Assembly: GCA_015039465.1 (NCBI GenBank)
Contig: MU130544.1
Location: forward strand, 116,955 to 180,954
Direction of reading: 5' to 3'
From: Phlegmacium glaucopus
Lineage: Eukaryota > Basidiomycota > Agaricomycetes > Agaricales > Cortinariaceae
Length of the DNA: 64,000 bases
Notes under the pieces: model-generated
Told to the model about the DNA's origin: nothing
The model's input: the letters and a program-made list of their open reading frames with translations, nothing else
Database searches by the model: none
Part shown: positions 1 through 12,900 of the stretch, in pieces
Position numbering within the stretch: position 1 is the first letter of the stretch
Layout: each line of letters opens with the position of its first letter
Program-made: the position numbers and the translations under genes

Positions 1-2328
1 GCTCCTGCCCCAGCGCTTCAGACTATCACCTGGGTAAGGTTGTGAAACCGTTAAGGAGTACTCCGTAGTCATTTCATAACAATCTCCAATTTCACTTCGC
101 GCCATTAGGTCTCCATGCTGCCAATTTGGGTAGTTTTTTCGCCAATTTATCAATTCACCCGTTTCAGACTCTTCGTCTGTGTCTATACCGATCGCTCCTA
201 CCGGCATTGAATTTAGGACTTCGTCATGGTCGCTGAAATTTTCTACTAAATTCATATCTATTCTGTAATTTGGAATTCCAGGCGGTTTCTGTGTGCCTCC
301 CTTTACCACAGCTCGGTGATGACAATTTCGGCTTATATGCCCCTCTTCCCCACAGTTAAAACATCTTCCGGCTGCTCGCAATTCGGCCATTTCTTTTTCT
401 GTGAGTTGATTTCCTCCGGGTCCTTTTTTGCTATTTTGAGCTGCTCCTGATGTACCAGCATTTGTGCCAGTATTTCGCTGGACTGGTCTCGACAACTGAG
501 ACCGGCGGTTAACAAACGAACGCCCTCTTACTGCCTGATATCGTCCCGTACCTCGCCGGATTTGATTTCCCGGCTGACGGAAGCGATTTCGAGGCTGAGA
601 GTGGTCGTTTGGTTGATTGTTAGACCGATGATCTCGGTTATTTTGTGTAAGAGTTACTGATCGTGATGATAATCCTGGCGCACGCATCTTGTTCTTTGAT
701 GCGTCGTTCGAGTGTGTATTGGGATTCCGAGAACTATTTTGACCAGAGGGCATATTCTTTCGTTCTCGAGGATCAATTACATGGTCAGATATTTCTACCA
801 TCTCGGCTTTGGATACTATTTCCTCCCATGTAGAGTAATCTGGATGCAGACCATCCTTCCATAGAATCCTCTGTATTTTCGGCTTCAAACTATACCATAA
901 TTTGACTACTTTAAGTCTTAATGGAATGTCTCCAATCACACTATAGAGTTCTTGCAATTCATAAACATATTCTGATACCGTTTGGTTAGATCCTTGGTAG
1001 ATATTATCCAACCTAAACCTTATTTGTTGCTTATAATCAAGAGGGAAACAGTAGTTGAACATTTCGGTGAAAAATTTATGCAGATTCCAATTTTTGGATT
1101 TATCAGGGGCTACCTTTTGCATATAGAAATCATAGGCCTTTCCGTCTAAGAAATGAGCCAGCGTTCTGATTTGGCGCTCTTTAGGAATCTTTCCATCCTT
1201 TATATAAGCCTCACCTTCCATCATAAATCAATGGTACGCTCTGAGATCAACCGCGCCATTGTATTCTTTTGGCGGAATTGGTTTAATAGAAGCGTCTTCG
1301 CTTCCCGGACTCTTTCCGTGACGTTTCTTCGGATTTTTCTTAGTCCTACGTTTCCTTCGTGATTTTTTTGGTTCACTACTAGTAGAAGAGCTTGTACCCG
1401 TAGTATTGTCTGATGAATTATCACCCCCCGAGTCTGAAGGTGATTCGCTCGGGTCTTTTTTCGAACTCATGTTTCGTATCTTTTCTGTGCCATATTTTAA
1501 TGCTACTTCCCCTAGCATCATTCCTACACTGCTGCTAGGTGTGATTTGCGCAGCTGGTCTTGAACCAGCTCTTTTGTTTTCGTCAGACTTGTTGTTCTCA
1601 CCAGTTTTCTTGTTCTGATATTTTGAGACTTCTGGCAACCGGATTTTTCTATTCGGTTCCAACTCGCTAACGGAACTTTCTTCATAAGTGTTCCGATTTT
1701 TTGATTTCCCAGATTTTCCCTTTTTGGATTTAGCCTTATGGCTCTGCAGTATCGCCTCCTGTGTTTCAGGTGCGATTTCTTCCTCGTCGAGGCTGACATT
1801 ACCCCACTCTCGGGGATCAGTAGTTTTTCCTTTGTTAGTAGCTAATTGAGACGCTTCTCGGCTCTCTTTTTCCAATTCAATAACCTCTTGTCGTTTAGTG
1901 ATTTTTGCCCTTTCTTCTGGGGTCAAAGAATCTGTAGCTACTCTGACTACCTTTCTCTGCTCACTAGACAGTGTTTTAGGAATAGAATACATTCTGTATT
2001 CACTATTTTCATCTCTGTTAAGAGAATCCAGGCTACGCGCGCGCCTATGTTTCACGGTGGTCCAAGGAGACCCCTCATCGGCCTCATGCTCATCATTTAG
2101 GCTATTTTCGTAATTATTGATGGGACTCACGACGTCGACTAGACGTGTGGAGGTCTCTTCTCTCGGAGAAGGCGGTCTCGAGGCTACCACATCGCTATAC
2201 AAGCGAGTGGAGCTATCGGCTATCTCAGGTGTATCACCTGGCAAAGACGTCTGTCGACGTATGGGGACTGGTAAACGACTCGGTGCTACCCCAGCAGTAG
2301 TATGACTGCGTAGAACCCTAGTATTCAT
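1..2328 (-). pseudogene. Ty3/Gypsy-like retroelement Gag (5' part of element), one in-frame stop, cut by window edge
   Basis: On the minus strand an ATG at 2328 opens a Gag-type protein with a basic, Ser/Lys-rich N-terminal half. A TGA at 1228-1230 (codon 367) interrupts it. The same frame then stays open to the window edge in the stretches I checked (780-1227 and the knuckle region). That part carries a retrotransposon Gag core (FLDGKAYDFYMQK, then LWYSLKPKIQRILW) and a CCHC zinc knuckle, CFNCGEEGHISRNC, near 322-363, exactly in frame with the start. Gag packages element RNA; pol should lie beyond base 1. The residues around the stop (RAYH-stop-FMMEGEAY) read as one continuous domain, so a single nonsense change (CGA to TGA would fit) is the simplest explanation. 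Readthrough cannot be excluded. Assignment to Ty3/Gypsy rather than another LTR group is inferred from Gag style. Confidence 0.8.
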
Positions 2329-2850
2329 TCTTTTTTTTAGTAAACAATTGATTTTCGAGAAGTACTTAGCGTTGGTTGTTGTTTTTGTAAAACGAGTTTG
2401 TCGAAACTTGCGGGAATTTTCGGTTGATCAGACCAAAGGGGATCCACGGCGTGTGACGACGAGAGTTTGTTTTTTGTTTCGTCAAAAAAGATGTAACGAA
2501 AAGATAAGCCAGTGACTGTGAAGTGACTGAAGTTTGATTTCGTCACACTAGAGGAACCTCGAAAGACGGTTTAAGACTTTAAGATTCGCTAAGTCTATTT
2601 ACATTTTGGTTCGTCGTTTATATACCAATAAAATAGCCACAATAAACAAATAGAAAGATAGAATAATAATCAAAATCAAAGGAACATAAAGAATGACCTT
2701 GGTCAGGTCTTTTGGTGATCGAGTGATCAATATAAAAGAAATATGAAAGAAGATAAGATAAGATAAACTTGAAACACACGTGCAGTTACTTTTATAACAG
2801 ATTCGTTACACATCTAAACACGGGCAAAAAGGAAATGCTGTGCAACGTAT
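2329..2850. other. Leader/probable LTR region of the upstream Gag element
   Basis: No gene is seen here. The AT-rich stretch lies directly upstream of the minus-strand Gag start, so it should contain the untranslated leader and possibly the LTR. I could not find matching LTR ends because the other end of the element is outside the window. Sequence shared with the membrane-protein duplications starts near 2855, which bounds the element. Confidence 0.35.
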
Positions 2851-3071
2851 TATGGCAACAATCCTTTCCTCGTATCAGATGACAGAAACTCGTTACGCTG
2901 TGAATATTTGAATGGCTCAGTCAGGCTGTGCGATGCTTCTTTTTGTAGTTGGCATGTTTGATAAAATTCAGAAGGCAAATCAGACAAGGGCACAAGGAAC
3001 TCACCTGGAACGACTGCACTTCGTGGAAGAGCAAACCATTTCATCTTCTCCCCGTACCGAAGTTCTTGATT

Positions 3072-5511
3072 ATGATCTTTTTGTTCATAGTACTCTACAG
3101 TCTCTCCTTGCATTGCAACGTTCTTGCAGGACCCCTACATGCAACATTTGAAAGTTCATTCTATCCACGCGAAATCGACTCCAACAAGCCCACACAGCGA
3201 TCAGAATGGAACATCATTTGGAGCTGCTTCGCCACCCTCTTCGCGTGCGCATGGATTTCAGTACACCCCAATATTCCGGCTCCATTAGACAGCTCCACCC
3301 GAATATTTGTCAGGCGCTTGACGATAATGGCATGCACGCTCATTGCACCTGAGATGTTGATTGTCTGGGCAGCAAGACAGTGGTACGCAGCTCACGATAT
3401 CGCGAAGAGAAATAAATGTGTGGTGTTTCTCCTTTGGAACTCTCGAAAGACTATATGACTGATTTCAATCTATCAGATCGAGGATGGACTACAACGCATG
3501 GCTTTTTCGCTTCAATGGGGGGCTTCATGCTTTACAAGGACGGTGTTATGACTGAAAATCTGGAGATCGAAAAGCTTGAAACACTTGTCGCAGAGGGGAA
3601 GATTGATTGGCCAACTATCTCGGAAAAAGACATTCAGGACAGGAGCAAAGGAGACTCATTCTCCAAAGGTTTTGCCGTTCTCCAGACTACTTGGTTCATT
3701 AGTCAATGCATCGCACGGGGTGTTGTCGGACTAATCCTTACCGAGTTGGAATTGACAACCCTCGCTTTCTCTGTTCTAAACGCCATCCTGTACTTCCTTT
3801 GGTGGAATAAACCTCTTGCTGTTTCTTGTCCTGTCGCTATCCATCTTCGTCGTACAACTTCAAATACTGCATTACCGCCCTCTGATCGAGAAGCTAGAAT
3901 GCCGGCCACAAAGTACAGAGAAACTCGTGGCCAAGATATTTCCTCATTGTATTCCGACTCTTTCTATCTTTCAACTTTGCGCCCTGTACATGAAATGTCG
4001 ACCACGGATTTACAGTGCAGAGAACCTCGTGACCAAGATATTTCCTCATTGTATTCCGACTCTTGTCTTTCAACTTTTCACATTGCATGTGAAATGCCGG
4101 CCACGGATTTGGAGTATGGAGAAATTGATCAAGATATATCCTCATTGACTCCCAACTATTCTCCTAAACTTGAACCTCTGGTCTTTGCCTATCCTGACTC
4201 CATTGACAGCTCCCATCTTCACCATCCTACAACTTCAGATACTACACAGCCATCTTCCAATCAAGTAGCTGGAATGCCGACCACGGATTTAGAGTATGGA
4301 GGAACTACTGGCCAAGATAAGCAGGGCCAAAAAGATGGTTTTACTATCTCCACTCCATTCCAGCGTAATCCCTCCGCCCTCATGCGCTTTTGCACCTATA
4401 TCCGCGAAGAGCTCAAGGACAGAGGTTTGTTTTCCCTGATAATTATTTTTATCAAGAAGCCATTCCATATCATGTTGGATCCTATTATTTTCATGTCCTT
4501 TGGCTGTATAAGTGGCGCACACCCGGACCCTCTGTCCGTTTCAACATTCTATGCGCCATTCACATTAAGAGACAATCGTGCATAGGGTTACCAAAGTTCA
4601 GTTCAGTTCAGTTCTTGACCTCCTCAGCCTGAACTGAACTGAACTGTTTGCATATGGTCCTGAACTGAACTGAACCATTTAAGAACTGGTTCAAACTGAA
4701 CTGAACTGAAGAACCATTATAAAATCTGAAATTTTACCTTTTTCTGAAAATTAATTGTACAAAGACCTTCCTTAGCCCTTAGCCACTTGATTTCCACTTA
4801 TATATGATCTCAGAACTCCTCTAGAACACAGAAAACCATTGATTTATATTTATTTTCCTAAATAGGCAGTACTAATCTATGGTGACATAATAACATCACA
4901 TACCAAGTCTGGCCATTACCTCCTTCCTTAGCCATTATTTCATGCTAAAAAGGACTGCCAAACCATTCCAATGTTCATAAACTACTGAAGGATCACTTTC
5001 CAGAAAATGTTAAGTCAGAAGAAGAGAATTGCCTGACCTTCTAGGAACTAACGGTTCAGCAGTTCAGTTCAGTTCGAACTGCATGAACCATAAATCTCTA
5101 AATGCCTGAACCTGAACTGAACTGAACTGAATTATCAGTTCAGTTCAGTTCAGTTCAGGTTCATGAGTCAGTTCTGAACTGAACTTTGGTAACCCTAATC
5201 GTGCAAGATTGATTGGAACAGGCATTGGCATATTATTTGGAGGCATTCACTGTATCGCATGGTCCTTTAGGTTTCCGTCGGTTGCAGAGCAATACATTTG
5301 GAGGATTAGTGCTGTCAACATCACGGTCCTCCCTATTATCATTGCTACCATCTTCACTGTCTCTTACATACGTCACAAACTGATCCCCTATGCGGCGGCT
5401 TATTGGCTTTCACGTGTTGTGCTCCTCATTCTTCCTCTTCTAGCCTTACGGTCACTTCCTCCTGAAGCACTTTTAGACCTGAAGTGGACCGTTTTCATAC
5501 CCCACATATAG
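3072..5511 (+). pseudogene. Multi-pass membrane protein, basidiomycete-expanded family, copy A, disrupted by a hAT-like insertion
   Basis: Exons are 3072-3417 and 3477-4582, continuing at 5206-5511 beyond an inserted element. The protein begins with a signal-peptide-like MIFLFIVLYSLSLHC. It then has RSEWNIIWSCFATLFAC and HPNIPAP, GWTTTHGFFASMGGF, a hydrophobic block near WWNKPL, and four C-terminal hydrophobic helices ending RSLPPEALLDLKW. I recognise the style of a large uncharacterised agaricomycete membrane-protein family, but no function is known to me. Between the two halves of exon 2 sits a 615-bp element with an exact 8-bp target duplication (ATCGTGCA). Its first three bases, TAG, end translation at 4583-4585. 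Removing the element plus one duplication leaves the frame continuous and matching copy B. The central region has a threefold degenerate repeat (RDQDISSLYSDS). Confidence 0.75.
4583..5197. mobile_element. Non-autonomous hAT-like element (615 bp) with 8-bp target duplication
   Basis: The ends are perfect inverted repeats starting TAGGGTTACCAAAGTTCAG. The flanks are direct repeats ATCGTGCA at 4575-4582 and 5198-5205. An 8-bp target duplication with TAGGG/CCCTA ends is characteristic of the hAT superfamily. Inside each end are arrays of the pentamer GTTCA/TGAAC in opposite orientation (about 4600-4710 and 5050-5180). The AT-rich core has no coding potential, so it must be moved by a transposase elsewhere. 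It interrupts exon 2 of membrane-protein copy A. Confidence 0.9.
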
Positions 5512-6182
5512 TTACGTTTATTTGCATTTTTTTTGTTTCGTGCTCTGGACTTTGCCATTGTACTCATACTTCTCATTACTATCAGTTGGATTGGGCACTC
5601 CTAGTCTAACTTACTTAGAAAGCGTGTATCCTTGCATTCGGGGATGAACGAGTGCGTGTGTGTAACAGCAGCCTCCTACGAGGCTACGACTTGGATGTCC
5701 CTTCCAGGTGACATTCTCGCGCTTATTCACCGAGGGTCCGCGTCATAAAGCTCATTGACCTCTACTGGGCTGTGCCAACAAGATTCCCGCATACACCTTC
5801 GCATTTTTCGCATCTCTCACTTCAATAATTCAAAACCCCTGTTCTACTGGTGTGTTTGGCCAACTTCAAAGTTCAAACCAAGCATGCATGAAGCTACCGA
5901 GGCTATAAACTTATTGTCCTTAATATTAGTATCATGATCATCCATTCCCAGCGAGTCTCTCGGATCTGGAATTCCTGCTTTCCAGGCTGGTGCCAGTGCC
6001 AGTGCATCTGGAGATCAACAATAGACGCTTTTGTATAGGCAGACTTCACTGGGCAGGATGATCTCCCAAGCGACTTACCTAGCAAGCGTGCCATTTCGTC
6101 AGTTAGCGTCCATGGTAATAGAAAAAGACTTTCTTTTTTTTGGTTACGTTCCACTGGCACAATGTTTCTACATTTTGATATA
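5512..6182. other. Intergenic duplicated spacer between copy A and the SKN1-like fragment
   Basis: No gene. On the minus strand this matches the 3' flanks of the other SKN1-like copies (compare 17740-18000 and 22880-23100), for example the stretch around CTATTGTTGATCTCCAGATG. It therefore belongs to the duplicated block rather than to a new gene. Confidence 0.6.
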
Positions 6183-7088
6183 GTCACTGTTCATTCATTC
6201 AATGGAACACGATATTGATCAGAAAACGAACAGAAGTTGAAGGGAGAAAAGGCTTACACAATCATGGCGCGATCTTCGATGTTTGAAGGCCATGTAGGGT
6301 AGGTACCCTTGCTTTATAGCTTCTATGAAATCGCAGGTTGGGTCTGGTTATAGGTGGATTTGAGAGTGGATTTGTAAGGAATGAATGAAGTGTAGTTAGT
6401 GGCAGAATGAAATCTAGAAGGATTAAGATCTGAAACGTACTTCGAGAATGGTCAGGCCAAGGTTTGTCCCCTTGGCCTTCTGGAAACCATCCATTAGCAG
6501 CACCGACACGATGAGGTAGAATTATATACAACAGGTTAAGAAGAAAGTAATAACAAGATACTAGTAGGAAGGGACAAACATACCCTGATCGAAAGGCGTT
6601 GCATTCGTCCCGTCAATCCATGGGACCATGGTTTGGTAGAGGCGCTAATCCTGATTCCTGAATCGTTGAATATGATTTCAGGGAAGTCGCCACGTTGGAA
6701 GAACGATTTGTTGAAACGAAAGTGCGTAGACGAGTGTCTACGTATATACGTTTATTAAAGAGGTGTGTATATGTGAGTGAGGCCAGCCAAGAAGAGAAAG
6801 GTAACTCCTTTTTTTTAAAAAAAAAGGACTCACAAGAAACCATCCTATCCGCTCTAAAACGTATGTATGCAACCCTGATGCGAATGATTTGAGTTTATCA
6901 GTCCACCAACTGTAATATTTTGATACGCCATTTAGGGTAAGTTGTTGGGCCCCAGTTGAGGAACGAAGTTGGAGCCACTGACGATAGTTGGAGACGATCG
7001 TTTGGAAAGGGTAAGGACGTGGGCAGTATATTTGAGGCCGTTTCCACGAGATTCGACTATATCGATTTCACCTGCGATTCGAGACAAA
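6183..7088 (-). pseudogene. SKN1/KRE6-like GH16 pseudogene fragment 1 (exons 5-10)
   Basis: Read on the minus strand, this matches exons 5 to 10 of the intact gene at 15100-17455, introns included. The GH16 catalytic exon (EIDIVESRG) lies at 7030-7085, the strand-rich core at 6880-6980, the RIYVDTR exon at about 6600-6757, NVGVGAANGWFPEG at about 6435-6535, and the last exon at about 6183. It lacks exons 1-4, has a run of T/A and other small changes in the intron after exon 6, and several altered junctions. It lies next to membrane-protein copy A in the same convergent arrangement as the other copies. Confidence 0.75.
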
Positions 7089-7157
7089 TTATAACATCAT
7101 GGCAAACCCGCCAAGAAAATGCGAGCCAGTGGGCAAAATATCAAGTCAGGTGTATCA

Positions 7158-9088
7158 GGGTGCATCAGGAAAACGGCAGGTCTGTCTTTGGGCATCTTTG
7201 GTGTCTTTGGAAAGACATAAAGACACCAAAGACACAAAGACATGCCATCTTTGGAAAGTAAGGTACATGTCTCCCAGAGATGGTGGACATCTTTGGGAGA
7301 CAGTCAATGTCTCTCAGAGATATGGTGCTGTCTTTCCAGAGATGGTCTTTGGTGTCTTTGGCATCTCTTCAGGTAGTCTTTCAATTCCTTATGCTCCCCA
7401 GATCCCCTTTAAATTGTCCCAATATCATCTCAATTCTTGCTGTATTAGCTATTACAAATACAGGAACACAAAATGTATAATTAATCATCCGAAAATAATA
7501 TTCATGCACTACTGCTGCCTCTGCTCCCTCATGGCCATAACAGATCGCACACTATGAGAAACCGTTGGAAGGGAGAGGCCAGGGTTGGCATCAATGTTTA
7601 TCCGAATGCAGAGAAACCTACACCAAACATATAATATAAGCAACCCCTCGGCAAGGGAGTTAGAAACAAAGACCTACCATTTTGCGTGGCGTATTTGTCG
7701 AGACCAGAGGGTTGTCAAAGGGGTACTGTGAAAGAACAAAGAGACGAGGATGGTAGAGTGTCTGGCGTGTTGTCAAAATGACGAAGAGGCAGTGATGGTA
7801 GGTTCATGGAGTTGGTAGGAGCCATACTTACCACAAAGAAAGAATACAACAAGAGCCTCTATGACTTGGCAAGTCGGGTGAAATGGCAGCTGAGGCTATG
7901 TTTCGACTTGGAAAGGGCAGTGATACATCTTGGTGATGGCAATGGTTGTGAGTGATGACAGAGAGAGGAAGGAGCACACGAGATCTGGTCTTGCCTTGGT
8001 GAATTAGGAATGATTCCCTTGCCAGTGGCGGGAGGGAAGAAAGATCGAATGTGGTACCAGTGAAGAGCTCGTCAAGGCTACCCAAGACTTAGACTCAGCG
8101 AGGGAGGAAAGGTCAGCTACGATAACGCTGAAAAGAGGACATGAACTTGAATCAGGCAGTGCGCAGGAATTTGACAGGACTTACACGTCCATGACCTACG
8201 CTTTGGTTGCTGAGTGTCCTCTGCAGTGTTCGGGAATTGGCTCTTTGCAAAGAATATAACATCAGATACATTAGAATTTAGCATGCGAACTCACACATTG
8301 ATGGCTGCGATGAGTTGGCACTGAAAATGCATGCACTGGGCTTTGGAGGAATAACGCAGACGAAGGGAGGAAGCAGAAGAAATCCGAACGAAACCAATGT
8401 TCAACATATCCTTGTTGGGAATTCAACATGGTCACATGATTTCGGAGTTCCAATCCCAAAAGGTCTTCGTTGGGTCTTCGCGCCTGACTGACTGCCCCAA
8501 GCCCCGATGTACACATTAATGAAGTCGGCCATAGGCGGTGATCATAGTTGATTGTCCTGCTATGTCGAGGACAGAATCTACCCCTTTCCCACAATGACAC
8601 CGTCACCGGCAACATTACACCGAAAAGCACAGTGTCAAATACCCATCACGATCGCCGTACAGTTGTGAAAAAAATGGACAATCATGGCAAGGTTTAATGC
8701 AGAGTGAAGCACACTGAGGAGTGTTGCCAAAAATATTTTTGGGTGGTTTGCCTGATGAGTGCAAATGCCTGGTAACTGTGTCTTGTCTGTGTGAGCTTGA
8801 TTAGTGGTAACTCAAGTTGTAACATATTTATATTTATCTATGTTCCTGGCAGTAATAGATATTTAAACAACTGTTCTCATTCTAATATTTACAATAAAGA
8901 CACTGAAGACAAGAAAGCTCCTGCTGGATTGTGAAAGATGCTGGAGACAATAAAGAAACAACCTTCCAAAGCTGAAGACACCCACCCAAAGCAAAGACGA
9001 ACAAAAGACAGATTTTCCAAAGACAAAGCCATCAAAGACGCCTTCCTGGAGACAAAGATGCCAAAGACGAACCTGCTGTTTTCCTGAT
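7158..9088. mobile_element. Probable non-autonomous hAT-like element with CTTTGG/CCAAAG subterminal repeats
   Basis: An 8-bp direct repeat, GTGTATCA, occurs at 7150-7157 and 9089-9096. Just inside are inverted terminal sequences: ATCAGGAAAACGGCAGG on the left and the complement of ATCAGGAAAACAGCAGG on the right. The left end has six extra outer bases (GGGTGC), so the exact terminus is uncertain. Subterminal stretches are full of TCTTTGG on the left (7180-7380) and CCAAAGAC on the right (8960-9080). Apparent ORFs inside (for example 7828-8085 and 8271-8630, minus) resemble nothing I know. Confidence 0.6.
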
Positions 9089-9096
9089 GTGTATCA

Positions 9097-9981
9097 TAGG
9101 ACCTTACGATATATTCAGTCAGAGCTTAGAACTTCGGATTCAGAGCACTGGGTACGTCGCTCTAGTGGCCTATGAAAGTTATAAACAACATTGTTCAGTT
9201 CCGTCACGCTACCAAGCCAAAAATGCGTTACTGCTGCTAGAGTTACAGTGCCGGCTGATACTAGTCTGTATGGCATGAGTAGAGCAAAGAGTCGGTTTTA
9301 ACAGGGGAGCGATACACCGGCCCACTTTTAGTAATTACCTCCGCTTCCCTGTTTCCATACTTCCCCGGCCCATGGGAGTATGGGCCATACAGCTCTTGTA
9401 GTCTTAGCTACATAAAGTTGACTCAACACACCGCTTCTCTTCCATACTCCTCAACCAAACTACCTTGACCGCATGTAAACCATGTGTGTCCCTTCTACAC
9501 AAATAAATCTGTTTATTTGTTTCCAGATCTGTCCGCCGAACCTGCTGCTATCTTAGAACTTGTCAACGTCGCTCACTCCTTTTTACTCCTTACCCCTTAC
9601 CTCCCCCTGTTATTTTTCTCATAGCAGAATGGTCAGGTACTTATAAGTCAGGTACTTATATCAAGATACGAAAAGAGCGGTGTGGGTTTTACACGACATG
9701 ACATGACATAGAGAGAGAGCGCGCCATTCATCAATGATTCAAAAATAAGTATGTACAAAAAAGACCCAAAAAAAACCAAAAAAAAAAACTTTCAACAGAT
9801 TAACCACAAAATTATATAATTATTTATATTCACAAGTCCAATGCGGATGTAGAATCAATGTAGAAGAATGAAAGAGAATTGAGAGGATATATAACGACAC
9901 CACACACAACACACAAGTCCATTGTGAAAGGTGGAATGAAAAAAAAAGAAAGTAAATGAGCGGTTTGTGTATTCGACAATA
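9097..9981. other. Intergenic region, no gene seen
   Basis: I see no coding signal. The right part (about 9700-9980) is A-rich and is the probable 3' untranslated region of the minus-strand glycosyltransferase. A short CATGACATGACAT run is near 9698. Confidence 0.5.
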
Positions 9982-12900
9982 TCAATAGGAGAAAATCATT
10001 AACCAAGGGTTAAGAACAATCTATACAAAGGTCAGGGGTGGAAAAAAAAAATTGAGTCATCCGTTCAATAAGAAAATATAAATAGTAAAAAAACGACTGA
10101 CCGGTAAAAGAATGTGACATCCAACAACAAGTGCTAGCGGAATAATCAAAGCAAAATTCCATCCCGGAATTTGCCAGTCAAAAGGTACAATATCGGTGGT
10201 AAAAATAATCATCATGGCGATGGCTGCAAAGCAGATGATGAAAGACAACTTGAAGCCTTTCCAGATACGAGGTACTAAATGGCCGCAAATGTCAGAACAA
10301 CGGCGTGCCTAAACAAAACCAAAACTCCCCCACCTTCAATCCAAAACGAGGAACGTTCGACTTCTTTTCCGGTTGCACCCCATGTCCTAGAAAACAATAT
10401 CCACGTCATTAAAATACATGAAAAGCCAGCAGGTTAGCATCACTTACATATCATAAGAGAACAGATGCGCCAATATAGCGGTCGACAAATGTATACTCAG
10501 ACCACCAAAGAAGAACAAGCTAGCGTATCAAAAAAAAAAAACAAAGATAAAACCCAATCAGTCCCCACAAACAATCAACCCGATAAAAGAAACTTACAAG
10601 AATGGAACCCATCTCAAATTCTCAAACATCGCTGCGAAAAAATTCCGTTGTCCCAACCTGTACTCCAAAATCGTATAACCCAAATTCCCAATACCAGGGA
10701 AAACAACGGTACAGGCGAGGAGAATCTCGAAACTGTGTAAATAGAATCGATCGAGGCTGGGAGCGATGCCGAGTAAAAGGTAGTTCATAATTGATCCAAA
10801 GGTAGCGGCAGCAATACCATCTAAAACAAGGAGAAGAACAAGCGTCAGTAAGGTGGTCCAGAGATAGAAAGACAGAAGGAAAGAACAAGGCGGGCGGGCG
10901 GACGGAAATATCAAACGCCTGCGACGGAGTCGGACCCAAGTAGAAACCGACTCACAGTACGAGAACATGTCTACACAGGCCGATAAAGGGTTGAGTAAGG
11001 ATTCGACGTCTCGACGACAGAAGATCACGTACAAGACATCATTCCAATCTTGTAATGTATAGGGGCTTTAGACCAAACAAACGTCCGGAGTTGGGGACTG
11101 ATAGGTCCATATCGCCACCACTTGATGAAGGGATTGAAAATGATCTCATTGCATCCTTCATACAAAAAAAGGGCATATCAGAATCAGCATCCAAAAAAAC
11201 GACAAAAACAAAAGAAAAGTTGAGAGGGAATGGGAAAAAGAAAGAACCGCTCTCACCATATGCATACTTCTGCCACCTAGCAAGTTCATCCACGACTGTC
11301 AAAGACACACCCTCCTTAAACCCTCCAAGTGAATAAGTTGCCCATCTCAGCGTATACCCGTGTAAAAGCAACCTCAACGCCAAATCGAAATCTTCCGAAA
11401 CGTTCGCTTCTGACCATTGTTTCACTTTATTATCTGCCGGGTCTATGAAAGCTGCATCTTGCACTGCAGACCAACGAAGAAAGGCATTGTGTCCAACGAA
11501 AGGAGCCACTTCGCCGTTAGCACAGCCAAGCGAGATACATTTGTTAATGCGACGGGTGAAGTGCGTGATACCATTTTCGAAATAATGATGAGCAACTTGC
11601 ATAACATCTGAAAGAAGGAGGTGTAAGTTTAGCCAAAATATTTTCTTTCAAAATAAGGAAGAAAGAATCATACCAGATTCATGCTGAATGATGGCCACAT
11701 CTGGAGATTCTCCCATCTCCCTCGCCGCATCTCTAAAGCAATCCTCAGGAACAACCGTATCCGAATCGATGATCAGGATGATCTCTCCCACTCGTAAGGA
11801 TTTTCCATTCGCACACCACGGCTTGAATAGACGTCCTGATTCTTCGTAAATCTCCTCTTGTGCCATAGTCATAGCTCGATCTTCAAGGCATTCTTCTCCC
11901 GAATCCTCGGCTCCTTCAGTTTCGAGCTGGGCAAGGAATTTTTCAAGTTTGAGGGATAGAGCTAGAAATTGAAAAGACAAAAGGACATGAATATATGCGC
12001 GTGTGTGATGACGTTATGCGAAAATTATTTACCTAAACCATAGTTCATGCTACGAAAGACAGGGGGAAGAAAAAAAGAAGCTTCAACAACCAATAAGTCA
12101 AACCATCAAGTCTAACTTACTTGCTAGCCTTCTTAAACTTCCCAGCCCTCTTAAATGCACCAGGAGCTGAAGAATGTGCAGGACGAGCTACCCAACCGAT
12201 GTTATGATTCGCATAAAAGGCTTTCCTCTCTTCCCGATCTTCTTCTTTGATGAGCTGCATACCGTCATCGCAAATGAATATGGCCGATGTCCCCCCTATA
12301 ATTAAAAAAGGGTAATTAAGTTGCTTGTTTCTTTTTCTTTTTGAGTTGTAAGTAGACAAGTACCTTGTCGAGCATATGTCTGCATAGCTTTCTTGACCGA
12401 AAACACTGACGGAGCTCTATTCGAGAGAAAGAAAAAATAAATAAGTGATCATCATTCGAACCATAGACAGAAATGAAAGGATAAGACAAAAGAAGAGAAG
12501 ATATGCCACATACATCGTCATCTCCAGACTTTCCTTATACACCGGCATCTGGATGGTGATATGCGGAAGATTCTTGTCTACTTCAGGGTTGGGTGCCGGT
12601 TTGATCGCAGAGTAATACATCGAATTTTCATGATATTGGACGACTGGTCCAAGTCTGTTTTATGAATTCATGAATGTGGTTAGTTTAGGAAGCCACTAGG
12701 AATTGCATTCTTACATGAGGCAGATGTTACCGATGAGTTGTAAACAGAAGAACTAAGTGGAATAAAAGCTGTTTTAAGCAAGAGAAAACAATAAGTAAGG
12801 GTAGACTTACTATAGAAACGCAGAAAATGACAGGCGTAGTGGCCAACAACGCAAATCGAAGAAAGCTCCCATCCAGAGCAAATTCTTCTAGAAGGACAGA

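Noticed and set aside
7828..8630. Two minus-strand ORFs inside the 7158-9088 element
   Set aside because: Neither shows transposase motifs (no hAT dimerisation or DDE signature), and both are short. The element is treated as non-autonomous.
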